From assembly GCF_037975235.1 (NCBI RefSeq), contig NZ_CP150241.1:372001-436000 (forward strand): a stretch of DNA of 64,000 nucleotides. The letters are read 5' to 3'. The position numbers were made by a program, and so were the translations under genes. The stretch is from Paenibacillus sp. FSL R5-0341 (GTDB lineage: Bacteria > Bacillota > Bacilli > Paenibacillales > Paenibacillaceae). Of the stretch, positions 18,983-27,187 are shown piece after piece. Every line of letters begins with the position of its first letter. Positions within the stretch are counted from its first letter, which is position 1. Under the pieces are notes generated by a model. The model saw only the letters and a program-made list of their open reading frames with translations, was not told the DNA's origin and did no database searches.

Positions 18983-20119
18983 ATGAACACATCAACGTCG
19001 GTAAAATGGCTGGAGGAAGCGTGGCAACAGGGAGCTGCCAAGACAATTCGGAATGCAAAGCGGATCAAGGATACTTTTCCGCACATTGCCCCGCAGGGGA
19101 CGTATGACCGGAATGATCCGGAGTGGTGGACAGCAGGTTTCTGGCCTGGATTGTTATGGCTGGTCTATAGGGATGCGCCAGAAAGTGAAGCGGTCGCTCC
19201 ACTATATCGTATTGCCGAAAGCTGTGAGCGGCAACTGGAAGGTTGCCTGCGTGATCCCGAATCGGCCGATCACGATCTGGGGTTCATCTGGCTGCTTAGT
19301 GGCGTAGCCAACTACCGACAGACGGGCAGCGCGGATGGACGGCGGCGTGGTATGCTTGCCGCCAACCTGCTCGCCGCCCGCTTCCACGTGCGCGGTGAGT
19401 TCATCCGCGCCTGGAACTTCAGCTCGTCAGCAATGGATACGCGCGGCGTAGCCATCATTGACAGCATGATGAACCTGCCGCTGCTCTACTGGGCATCCGA
19501 GCAGAGCGGCGACCCTCGCTTCCGCTGGCTGGCGGAAGCGCATGCGGACACCGTGGCGCGCGAATTCATCCGCGCTGACGGGTCCATCTGCCACGTGGTG
19601 GAGTTCGATCCACACACGGGGCAGAAGCTGCGAGAGCATGGCGGACAGGGCCATGCTCCAGGTTCCGCCTGGGCGCGGGGCACCGCCTGGGCGTTGCACG
19701 GGTTTGCGCTGTCTTTCCGGTATACGGGCGAAGCCCGATATCTGGAGACAGCGGAGCGCGCGGCCGATTTCTTCCTCGCCATGCTTGGCGAAGAGATCGT
19801 GCCGGTGTGGGATTTTCGCGCACCTGCGGAGCATCAGGTGGCGTGGGACTCGTCCGCTGCGGCGATTGCTGCGAGCGGGTTGCTTGAGCTGGCGAAGCTG
19901 TCGCCACGCGGGGAAACCTATGCCGCCGCGGGAGAGCGTATCGTCCGCGGCTTGCATGAGAACTATAGCTCCGGCGACTCAGCAGCGGAAGAAGGTCTGA
20001 TCATGCAGGGAACGGTGCATTACCCGGAAGGGCGAGGGTTGAATGTGCCGATTATATACGGCGATTATTTCTATATGGAAGCGCTGGCGAAGCTGCGTGG
20101 ACGTGAGGGGTTATTTTAG
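18983..20119 (+). CDS. GH88 unsaturated glucuronyl hydrolase
   Basis: A 378-aa intracellular enzyme that removes the unsaturated uronic acid left by polysaccharide lyases. Family signs: WWTAGFWPGLLW, the catalytic-Asp region ADHDLGF (~residue 95), the second Asp in IIDSMMNLPLLYW, GGQGHAPGSAWARGTAWALHG, and WDSSAAAIAASGLLEL. ATG 18983 is used because GAGGAGGG ends 8 bp before it (ATG 18977 is too close). About 19.3-19.98 kb is markedly GC-rich with GCG/CGC codons, unlike the gene's own ends and its neighbours. It should act after the heparinase-like lyase upstream. Confidence 0.92.
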   Translation: MNTSTSVKWLEEAWQQGAAKTIRNAKRIKDTFPHIAPQGTYDRNDPEWWTAGFWPGLLWLVYRDAPESEAVAPLYRIAESCERQLEGCLRDPESADHDLGFIWLLSGVANYRQTGSADGRRRGMLAANLLAARFHVRGEFIRAWNFSSSAMDTRGVAIIDSMMNLPLLYWASEQSGDPRFRWLAEAHADTVAREFIRADGSICHVVEFDPHTGQKLREHGGQGHAPGSAWARGTAWALHGFALSFRYTGEARYLETAERAADFFLAMLGEEIVPVWDFRAPAEHQVAWDSSAAAIAASGLLELAKLSPRGETYAAAGERIVRGLHENYSSGDSAAEEGLIMQGTVHYPEGRGLNVPIIYGDYFYMEALAKLRGREGLF

Positions 20120-20269
20120 AAGAAGCATTGAGAATTACGTGCTGGAGGAACTGAAGATCAGAACTGATCTGTAGGTCGTATTCGTGTTATTAACCTGTGA
20201 GTTGTTGCCTTAGATTCAATCCATAAAATCAGTTATATGTTCAGTAGTCAGTAGTATCAGTAGCCAATC

Positions 20270-20393
20270 ATCATCACCTGTCCGCGTGAGGCTGTCTCCA
20301 GTATTAGCGACGATATCCCTTCTATTGGAGGCGGAGTATACCTAAGGGTATTCCTGAAATAGACAGATCAAGATGAGCGGACAGGCGGATGAT
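20270..20393. other. Intergenic inverted-repeat element of unknown role
   Basis: In the 20120-20507 gap, ATCATCACCTGTCCGC (20270-20285) faces GCGGACAGGCGGATGAT (20377-20393): 15 paired bases with one small internal mismatch, enclosing ~90 nt. A shorter inner pair (TGTCT/AGACA) and a small ATACC/GGTAT hairpin follow. This is a possible structured RNA or a boundary element between convergent genes. No T-run follows either arm. The rest of the gap has no gene that I can support. Confidence 0.4.
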
Positions 20394-20507
20394 ATACATA
20401 CGCGAATGAAAGAAGAATGAAGAACCTAACATACGATGATCTCACTCATGCGGTTCCCGCTGGGGAACAGATGTGTAGTTGTTATACATTATTAGAACGA
20501 ATTTATC

Positions 20508-21113
20508 TCACTTCGAAGGCGTACGTCTCAGGATAACAAAGTCGGCAGAAGACTGATCGGGATAGCGCTGCGGAATAATCTCATGAACTTTGAAATCAGG
20601 ATAATCGAAGAGATAATCGAACAGATTACGGTCCTGGATCGTATCGATCCCCGGATTGCCGTTTTCTTTCAAACGCGTGTATAACACCACCCATGCTGTG
20701 GAAGAGTGCAGAACATCATAGAGGGTATTGCGAAAATCGGTTTCATCCGTAATGTGATATAACACATCCAAACAGACCGTCAGATCGGCTTGCAGGAAAC
20801 CACGGTTAATCCACAGACCAGGTGTATATAGCATGAAGCTCTTGGACGAATCCTTGGCAAACTGGGAAGCACAGCGTTTTACCGAAGAGGCAGCCACATC
20901 AACACCGAGGTAATCCTCATAGTTCATATATTGCAACTGGTTGCCATCCCCACATCCAAACTCAATGACTCGATGAATGCCTTCACGCTGGATCAGTCCG
21001 TTCACAACCTCGGCTTTGAATTCGGCCAATACCCCGTATGATCCCCTTCCGGAAGTCTCACCCGAACGATACGTTTGCTCCCAATATCCTTTGTAATCAA
21101 AAGGTTGACGCAT
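20508..21113 (-). CDS. Class I SAM-dependent methyltransferase
   Basis: A ~201-aa Rossmann-fold methyltransferase. Motif I is VIEFGCGDGNQLQYM (SAM binding), the motif II acidic residue is in YLGVDVAAS, and DLTVCLDVLYHI corresponds to motif IV. ATG 21113 (MRQPFDYKGYWEQ) has GGGGGAAA 6 bp upstream; the in-frame start at 21155 lies before that site. The WEQTYRSGETSGRGS segment resembles methyltransferases of small-molecule or glycan tailoring clusters. Substrate unknown; no functional partner is adjacent. Confidence 0.85.
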   Translation of the reverse strand: MRQPFDYKGYWEQTYRSGETSGRGSYGVLAEFKAEVVNGLIQREGIHRVIEFGCGDGNQLQYMNYEDYLGVDVAASSVKRCASQFAKDSSKSFMLYTPGLWINRGFLQADLTVCLDVLYHITDETDFRNTLYDVLHSSTAWVVLYTRLKENGNPGIDTIQDRNLFDYLFDYPDFKVHEIIPQRYPDQSSADFVILRRTPSK

Positions 21114-21325
21114 ATGTTTCCCCCGATCCTGTGAAATGAAGTTCAAGACAATCACTATACATAGGTTATGCGCAATATTCGTAGGTATGAATTAGTTAGG
21201 AAATGAAGAAAGAATGAATTAATTTCCACAGAATTCCCTGAAAATTTCCTGAAAGTCTAAACATCTGGAAAGGACTTGCCGACATTAAACATAAGGAAAA
21301 AAATGATGATAATCGGGGGGAAATG

Positions 21326-23698
21326 ATGTTAAAGCCAAGATTGACCAAGTACATGGTGATGATGCTGGTGTTGATACTGAGTATATCCAACGTAGGCTTG
21401 GCCGCTGCGGCAGACAAAGAACTGTCCAAAATTGTGGTTTCCAAGAATGAAATGTCGCTCGAAGTTGGTGATTCCAGTTCCGTTACGGTGACAGGGGTAT
21501 ATTCTGATAATACGTCAGCAAACGTAACGATCAGTTCATCCTGGAGTACCAGTGATACTTCGATAGCAACTGTATATAATGGTGCAATTACAGCCAAAAA
21601 GGAAGGTACAGCGACGATTACCGCAGCTTACCAGGGTCAAAGTCAAACCGTTCAAGTGAAAGTGACGAAAAAGGTCAAAGCTCTTTCGAAAAACGTGCAA
21701 AGTCTGGATTTGCGCACGGGAGATACGAAAGAAATTATTTTGACAGCAACGTATAGTGACAATGAAACAAATAATGCAGCAGCAAGTACCGCAGAATGGT
21801 CTACCAGTGATGAGAAAGTGGCTACCGTTGTGAATGGTAAAGTAACTGGACAAAGCGCAGGTACAGCGGTTATCACAGCCAAAGTTGGCAGCCAAAGTGT
21901 GACGGTGGATGTTAACGTTGAAGTGGTTAAACGTGTAGATGTAGACAAACAACAGGTTAATCTGTTGTTGAACAAAAGTGAAAGTGTAAAAGTAACGGCT
22001 ACTTATCCAGATGGTACAACCAAAGATGTAACGGATCTGGCGGAGTGGACATCCAGCAATGAGAAAGTCGCAGATGTTCTTAAAGGCGAAATTACAGGAT
22101 ACTCGGCAGGTTCTGCCAAGATCACAGCGAAATACGGTACGAAATCCGTATCCGTTGACGTGGATGTGGATCTGACCAGCAAACTGAGTGTGGTGAAACA
22201 AAATATTTTCTTCCGTTTGAGTGATACAACCAAAACGGCTAATGTCGTTGTAACGGCTTCTTATCCAAACAGCAGCGATGTGAATGTAACAGATCAGGCA
22301 ACATGGACATCGAGCAACGAGAAGGTTGCAACGGTATTCAAGGGACAGATCACAGCGATTAGTGCAGGTTCAACAACAATCAAAGCAACTTATAGTGGCA
22401 AAACCGTAGAAGTTGCTGTGGATGTAGATACGGCAAGATATTTGGATATCAAAGATGTGACTGACAAGCTCGCCATGAGTGTTACAGGTGAGAACAAGTC
22501 CAAAAAATTGGTAGCCAATGCAGAGTATATTGATGCAAGCACAGAAATTGTAACTTCCAAAGCAACATGGACTTCAAGCAATGCAGATGTTGTATATGTA
22601 TCGAACGGCGATCTGATCGCGTACAAATCCGGTACGGCTACGATCACTGTAGCTTATGGCGGTAAAACGGTTAAATTTACAGTAAATGTAGACGTTCCGG
22701 ACAAGTATGAAATGGATAAGAAAAAAGCATCAGTAGCTGTTGGTGGAACGACTTCTGCCAAAGTACTGGCGTTGTATGGTGAAACATCCAAAGATGTATC
22801 CGAAGATGCAACTTGGAGCAGCAGCAGCGACAAAATCGCTGAGGTAGATAGCAAAGGGGTTATCACAGGTGTTGCTACAGGTAAGGTAACCATCACAGCG
22901 AAGATTGAAGGTAAAACACTGACTCTGCCTGTCGAAGTAGGTATGGCTAGTGGACTGGAAGCAGATGTGAACTTCGTTGTTCTGTCCGCCAAAGAAACAC
23001 AGACCATCCTTCTAACAGGTACGGATGAGGACGGCAATACGCTGGATGTTACATCCGAAGCAACTTGGAAATCCAGCAATGCACGTGTAGCTGACGTGAA
23101 AAAAGGCGTGATCACAGGTAACAGCAGTGGTAAAGCCAATATTACGGCAGAATACGGCTCCAAAAAAGTAACCATTCAGGTCGAAGTGGATGTCATCTCA
23201 CGTATTGAAGCTTCCGAGCCGGCTCTGTCCCTGAAGTCAGGCGATACAGCTGATCTGACGGTAACTGCGATCTTGAGCGACGGTAGCGAGCGTGATGTTA
23301 CGGACAAAGCTGAATGGAAAACGAACAGCTACAAAGTAGCTCAAGTGACCAAAGGTAAAGTCAAAGCTACAGGTTCTGGTAAAGCCAAAATTACTGCAAA
23401 ATACGGTAGCAAGTCTGTCACGATCGCTGTAGATGTGGATACACTGAAATATTTGCAGACAGATAAAGTAACGTTGACCATGAAACCTGGTGAAAAGGTA
23501 ACTGTAGCGGCTACTGCAACGTATGCCGATGGCAGTGAAGCCAATGTATCCAAACCGGCTCTCTGGAAATCTTCCCGTATTGCAACAGCATCGGTGAAAG
23601 ATGGAATCATTCAGGCGAACGGCAAAGGTAAAGCAACGATTACAGTAACATTTGCAGGTGTGAAAACCAAAGTAACGGTAGTGGTTGAAGCGAAGTAA
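21326..23698 (+). CDS. Secreted protein of nine Ig-like (Big_2) repeats
   Basis: A ~790-aa exported protein: signal peptide (MLKPRLTKYMVMMLVLILSI, Ala-rich cleavage site near residue 30), then nine tandem bacterial Ig-like group 2 domains of ~80-88 residues. Each is recognisable by a Trp core (ATWTSSNEKVATV-type) and a closing G-(K/T)-ATITA-(K/A)-YG strand; the nine Trp positions are regularly spaced. There is no LPXTG, SLH or catalytic domain, so it is probably released or held non-covalently and may serve as adhesin or matrix scaffold. The start is ATG 21326 or 21323; GGGGGG ends 5 bp before the former. The repeats diverge at DNA level, so they are old. Confidence 0.9.
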   Translation: MLKPRLTKYMVMMLVLILSISNVGLAAAADKELSKIVVSKNEMSLEVGDSSSVTVTGVYSDNTSANVTISSSWSTSDTSIATVYNGAITAKKEGTATITAAYQGQSQTVQVKVTKKVKALSKNVQSLDLRTGDTKEIILTATYSDNETNNAAASTAEWSTSDEKVATVVNGKVTGQSAGTAVITAKVGSQSVTVDVNVEVVKRVDVDKQQVNLLLNKSESVKVTATYPDGTTKDVTDLAEWTSSNEKVADVLKGEITGYSAGSAKITAKYGTKSVSVDVDVDLTSKLSVVKQNIFFRLSDTTKTANVVVTASYPNSSDVNVTDQATWTSSNEKVATVFKGQITAISAGSTTIKATYSGKTVEVAVDVDTARYLDIKDVTDKLAMSVTGENKSKKLVANAEYIDASTEIVTSKATWTSSNADVVYVSNGDLIAYKSGTATITVAYGGKTVKFTVNVDVPDKYEMDKKKASVAVGGTTSAKVLALYGETSKDVSEDATWSSSSDKIAEVDSKGVITGVATGKVTITAKIEGKTLTLPVEVGMASGLEADVNFVVLSAKETQTILLTGTDEDGNTLDVTSEATWKSSNARVADVKKGVITGNSSGKANITAEYGSKKVTIQVEVDVISRIEASEPALSLKSGDTADLTVTAILSDGSERDVTDKAEWKTNSYKVAQVTKGKVKATGSGKAKITAKYGSKSVTIAVDVDTLKYLQTDKVTLTMKPGEKVTVAATATYADGSEANVSKPALWKSSRIATASVKDGIIQANGKGKATITVTFAGVKTKVTVVVEAK

Positions 23699-23729
23699 GT
23701 TGATTTTAGTATTCCTTGCGGAATTTAAA

Positions 23730-23775
23730 AAGCAGAGATGACAATATAGATACTGTCATCTCTGCTTTTTTTTTT
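23730..23775 (+). terminator. Rho-independent terminator after Ig-like repeat protein
   Basis: A 14-bp perfect stem (AAGCAGAGATGACA / TGTCATCTCTGCTT) and ten Ts. Confidence 0.92.
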
Positions 23776-23955
23776 GTTTCTCGTGGATTACATTTTTAAT
23801 TATTAATAGTAATTTTTGAGATATTATTAAAATAAATCTGGATGTATGTTTAAGCATAGATACACTGAAAATTGATATTTACAACTAAAATATAATTTAC
23901 ATATATTGAAATATATTTAATAATAAATGTGTATTTCATCCAATAAAACAATTAT

Positions 23956-24889
23956 ATGGAAAGTAATGATTTTTTGAATATTAAACGTATGCTTATGGTT
24001 ATGTGTTGTACATTCTTAGTTACTTCCCTAATTACCCCTGCTATTTCAGCAAGAGAAGAATTTGATATAGTTGAAGCAAAACAAGAATTAGTTAATAGAG
24101 CCTCATTGAAGTCAAAGAATTTAGTGGAAATCAATGTTGATATTGATTACACTTTGGCGAAATTAACAGCAGAGGCTAAAGATGAAGAAGAAATTACGGA
24201 TGTGATGGAAAGTTTAGGTGTATATAAACTTGAGATTCCTAAGGAGTATAATGATGAGTTTTTAGGTGCATTAGCAATTGATAATAGTAATATTACCATG
24301 ACTAAACCAAACATTTACTATGATAGTAACAGTAAGGAGTGGGTAGTCGTTGGCGGTGGTTGGCGGTGGTTATTGGAAAAATGATAATTGGATCGAACAT
24401 AATCCATTGGTTTGGCCAGGGATAGGTAGGGTTGGAGAAACATATAATGTTGGTGGTGTGGAAGGCTTTGGAGTTGGTTACACTAGTATGGGCGGCACAT
24501 ACAAATCGAAAATTAATAGTGTATATGGGTATATCTCTGATGGTAATGGTAATGAAGTAACTACAAGCAATAGATCAGACGGAGACGGAAGTAAGGGATT
24601 CGGTTTCCAGATTCAAGATAAAATTAGAGTTAAGAAAACTTGGCTTGGCATAACTCCAACAACAGAATACTTTTCATATATTGGTAAACATTTTGCGGGA
24701 TTAGCGAGATACTCATCGGATTTTTCAAGTTCAACTGGTGTAGCAACAACATACTATGTCCATACTTGGAATTCGACTTCCATTGACAGTGTTAAGTTTG
24801 GTGTATCTAGTAAAACTGCTGGGGTTGATGTATCTTATAAAAACGCTGGATCAAGTTTTCCTGCTTTTAGCAATGACGTTAGATTTTAA
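23956..24889 (+). pseudogene. Secreted protein gene split by a 10-bp tandem duplication
   Basis: Two frames join here. The first (23956-24384) encodes a signal peptide (hydrophobic stretch MLMVMCCTFLVTSLITPAIS) and ~110 more residues ending in EWVVVGGGWRWLLEK. The second (24350-24889) continues with GGGYWKNDNWIEHNP... to NDVRF. TGGCGGTGGT occurs twice in direct succession at 24351-24370. Removing one copy restores one 307-aa reading frame (EWVVVGGGYWKNDNW). The C-terminal part is Gly/Tyr/Ser-rich and looks beta-structured. I recognise no family. The region is clearly more AT-rich than its surroundings. Start uncertain, no good ribosome binding site. Either a recent null allele, a phase-variable gene or a sequencing artefact. 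Confidence 0.75.
24351..24370. repeat. Perfect 10-bp tandem duplication causing frameshift
   Basis: TGGCGGTGGT twice with no spacer. A +10 insertion shifts the frame and creates a stop 5 codons later. Confidence 0.9.
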
Positions 24890-24951
24890 ACGAATAAATG
24901 TTTATACTGTTATCTAGTCTATACTTATACAAACATTAGGAGAATGACGTG

Positions 24952-25194
24952 ATGGCCCTACCATTGGCTCTTATAATAATAATATTTGTATCCGCTGTAA
25001 TTGTTCTTTTATTAAACACTCTATTGAGGAAAAAAAGTACATTGCAAATCGGTTTATTGGGAATTGAAATGGGGATTTTAGGTCTTTTTTTAACAAGCCA
25101 ATTTCAACTCAACAGTTGGTTAGGTATGGCAGGAATTATTTTATTAGTCGCGGGTTTTATTCTGGTGACTATTGCTATGGCAAGAAAAAGTTAA
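24952..25194 (+). CDS. Small membrane protein, unknown
   Basis: An 80-aa protein with three hydrophobic segments (LALIIIIFVSAVIVLLLNTLL; GLLGIEMGILGLFLTS; MAGIILLVAGFILVTIAMA) and a basic end. AGGAGA lies 8 bp before ATG 24952 (a GTG immediately precedes it). It follows the split secreted-protein gene by ~60 bp, is similarly AT-rich, and may form a pair with it, for example effector and membrane partner. This is inference from position only; no family is recognised. Confidence 0.7.
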   Translation: MALPLALIIIIFVSAVIVLLLNTLLRKKSTLQIGLLGIEMGILGLFLTSQFQLNSWLGMAGIILLVAGFILVTIAMARKS

Positions 25195-25214
25195 ACAATG
25201 CAGGATTAGGTAGA

Positions 25215-25247
25215 ATAGGCATACCGTGAACGGTATGCCTATTTTTT
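25215..25247. terminator. Bidirectional terminator
   Basis: A 12-bp perfect stem (ATAGGCATACCG / CGGTATGCCTAT) with TGAA loop and six Ts on the + strand. It lies between the small membrane protein gene and the convergent ywrA-like gene. Confidence 0.85.
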
Positions 25248-25273
25248 ATGTCTAATAATTAGATTGATATAAA

Positions 25274-25819
25274 CTACATCGTGTGAGACAGTACCAGCGC
25301 ACCATAGGCAAATGCGATCACGATCAGAATGGCTGGGTGCAGCTTGGTCTTGGTCATGACCCAGAGCGAGATGCCTGCAATGATCAACGTCTGCCAGATG
25401 CCGATGGAATCGGTGGATAGCTGACCGAATTCCCATGTGAGCAGAATCATGAGCACAGCGATAACAGGCTGCACGAGTAGAGTCATACCTTTGACTTTCG
25501 GTGAAGTACGATGTTTGTTCAACAGACGAAGTAATATAATTAGTGCGGTTGCCGAAGGTACAATTGTGGCAAAACTTGCGATAAATGCCCCAAACCAGCC
25601 TGCCACGTGATACCCGACAAATGCAGCAATTTTGGTTGCAATCGGACCGGGAAGGGCGTTACCAATCGCCAGCACATCCCCGAATTGTTCTGTGGTCATC
25701 CATTGGTAATGGTTCACAATCTCTTCCTGCATTAGCGGAATGGACGCCGGGCCGCCCCCATATCCCAATATGTTTGCTACGAAAAATCCCCAAAATAATT
25801 CCCACCATGTCTGGAGCAT
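25274..25819 (-). CDS. ywrA: Chromate transporter, short-chain CHR protein (second half)
   Basis: A 181-aa CHR-domain membrane protein. Diagnostic motifs: GYGGGPASIPLMQEE and GDVLAIGNALPGPIATKIAAFVGY. Short-chain CHR proteins act in pairs as chromate/anion exporters (chr3N/chr3C, B. subtilis YwrB/YwrA). The gene order here (Lrp regulator, CHR, CHR) is that of B. subtilis ywrC-ywrB-ywrA. Its ATG lies 2 bp past the stop of the upstream partner, with the GGGGG ribosome binding site inside the partner's end, so the two are tightly coupled. Confidence 0.9.
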   Translation of the reverse strand: MLQTWWELFWGFFVANILGYGGGPASIPLMQEEIVNHYQWMTTEQFGDVLAIGNALPGPIATKIAAFVGYHVAGWFGAFIASFATIVPSATALIILLRLLNKHRTSPKVKGMTLLVQPVIAVLMILLTWEFGQLSTDSIGIWQTLIIAGISLWVMTKTKLHPAILIVIAFAYGALVLSHTM

Positions 25820-25821
25820 CC

Positions 25822-26409
25822 TTAGGACACCCCCTTATCGGATTTGCCTTTGGATTTGAAGCGCTGGACCAGATCCAGATGGAAGACACCATATCCAAGG
25901 AAAACCGCGATCACAATCCCTGGATGGATATCCAGCAGCTGCAACAGTACAAAGGCAATTACGCCGAAGAGGGCGGCAAAAGCTTTGCCGAGTCCCTTCC
26001 AGGCTTTCATGGCGAATTCATAAGCCATCATGCCCAGCATGACAAAAATGACTGGCCGAACAGCGGCTACCATGCCTGCTACCACTTTCGACTCGCGCAG
26101 CGCGTACATGGAACCGAGCAGAGCAATGATGGCAATGCTTGTCGGCAAAATATGAGCGAGTACGGACACAATTGCGCCCAGTACACCTTTGGTTTTATAA
26201 CCGAGATAGGCGGCCATCTTGGTCGCGATGGGACCCGGCAGGGCGTTGGCGATAGCCAAAATCTCGCCGAACTCCTCATCACTGACCCATTTGTAACGCG
26301 TAACGGCTTCGTAACGGATCAACGGGATCACCGAAGGGCCGCCGCCATATCCGAGAATTCCGGTTCGTACCATTCCGATCACGAGACCGTTGTAATCTTT
26401 CCAACCCAT
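25822..26409 (-). CDS. ywrB: Chromate transporter, short-chain CHR protein (first half)
   Basis: A 195-aa CHR-domain protein with GYGGGPSVIPLIRYE and FGEILAIANALPGPIATKMAAYLGY. It is the antiparallel partner of the following CHR protein; together they equal one long-chain ChrA exporter. AGGAGG lies 9 bp before ATG 26409. It follows the Lrp-type gene by 12 bp, so the three genes are one transcription unit. Possible roles are chromate or sulfate-like oxyanion export. Confidence 0.9.
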   Translation of the reverse strand: MGWKDYNGLVIGMVRTGILGYGGGPSVIPLIRYEAVTRYKWVSDEEFGEILAIANALPGPIATKMAAYLGYKTKGVLGAIVSVLAHILPTSIAIIALLGSMYALRESKVVAGMVAAVRPVIFVMLGMMAYEFAMKAWKGLGKAFAALFGVIAFVLLQLLDIHPGIVIAVFLGYGVFHLDLVQRFKSKGKSDKGVS

Positions 26410-26421
26410 GCTGATTTCCTC

Positions 26422-26874
26422 CTAGAGTCTCATGCCCATCCGGCTTTTATATCGTTTTAATAACAGCTGTGATTCCACTTTGACGATGCCTGGCATCTTG
26501 TAGAGCTTCTCCAGCAAGAACTGCTCCATCTCTTCCATATCCGCAAAAATACCGTGCATGTGCAGGGTACTCGGGCCTGTCATATGATAGAGGCTGGTGA
26601 CAGCTGGCTCTTCGTCTAGTTTCTCTGCCACTTCATCCAGGAAGGGTGGTTCGACATCCACATTAAAAAAGGCCGAGACCTGAAGTCCAACCTTGCCAGG
26701 GTTGATCACAACGGTGAAGCGTTCAATGATTCCTTTTTCGGATAACGCATTGATGCGTGCTTGGACTGCTACACGTGACAACCCGATTTGTGTTCCCAGA
26801 TCCGTATAGGATATCCGGCTGTTCTTGTGAAGCGCAGCGATGATTTTGCGATCCATCTCGTCGAGATTGTACAT
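26422..26874 (-). CDS. ywrC: Lrp/AsnC family transcriptional regulator
   Basis: A ~150-aa regulator: N-terminal winged HTH ([20 protein letters not shown] ... [20 protein letters not shown]) and a C-terminal RAM/AsnC ligand-binding domain. It heads the chromate-transport operon as YwrC does in B. subtilis and probably represses it. I place the start at ATG 26874, which begins like family members ([10 protein letters not shown]) and has GGGAGGAG 11 bp upstream. In-frame ATGs at 26916 and 26925 would translate that ribosome binding site and give a longer 164-167-aa protein. The untranslated region to the next gene holds AT-rich sequence and the terminator of the kinase gene. Confidence 0.85.
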   Translation of the reverse strand: MYNLDEMDRKIIAALHKNSRISYTDLGTQIGLSRVAVQARINALSEKGIIERFTVVINPGKVGLQVSAFFNVDVEPPFLDEVAEKLDEEPAVTSLYHMTGPSTLHMHGIFADMEEMEQFLLEKLYKMPGIVKVESQLLLKRYKSRMGMRL

Positions 26875-27091
26875 TTGCGGAATTTCTCCTCCCTTGGAGG
26901 AGCGTTTCTCTGACATGTTGACCATCCTTTTCTCTCGCTATATAAAATGAACAATGAAATTTTACTGAACATACAATGTGTATGTGGCATTCATAGTTTA
27001 ATGACGAATCGTAACTCAAGTCAATCTATTTATCATGATTATTGAATTTAACCGATTTTGATCTTTCATTTTGTTATTTTGACCAATTGAA

Positions 27092-27133
27092 AAAAATAAA
27101 AAGGCCACTCGCGCGTTCCAATAGCGAGCAGCC
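27092..27133 (-). terminator. Rho-independent terminator of the kinase operon
   Basis: On the minus strand a hairpin (GGCTGCTCGC / GCGAGTGGCC, one mismatch) is followed by TTTTTATTTTTTT. Confidence 0.75.
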
Positions 27134-27187
27134 GTTAAATAATAGATAGATGGAGTGAAGCGCAAAGCACGATGCGAAGAAAGTCGG

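Noticed and set aside
19427..20000. Long frames on both strands across the GH88 gene
   Set aside because: Caused by high GC (few stop codons); the GH88 frame has family motifs and a ribosome binding site, the others do not.
21536..22201. 221-codon antisense frame in the Ig-like repeat gene
   Set aside because: Mirror of the repeated coding sequence; composition is Cys/Phe-rich with no start signal.
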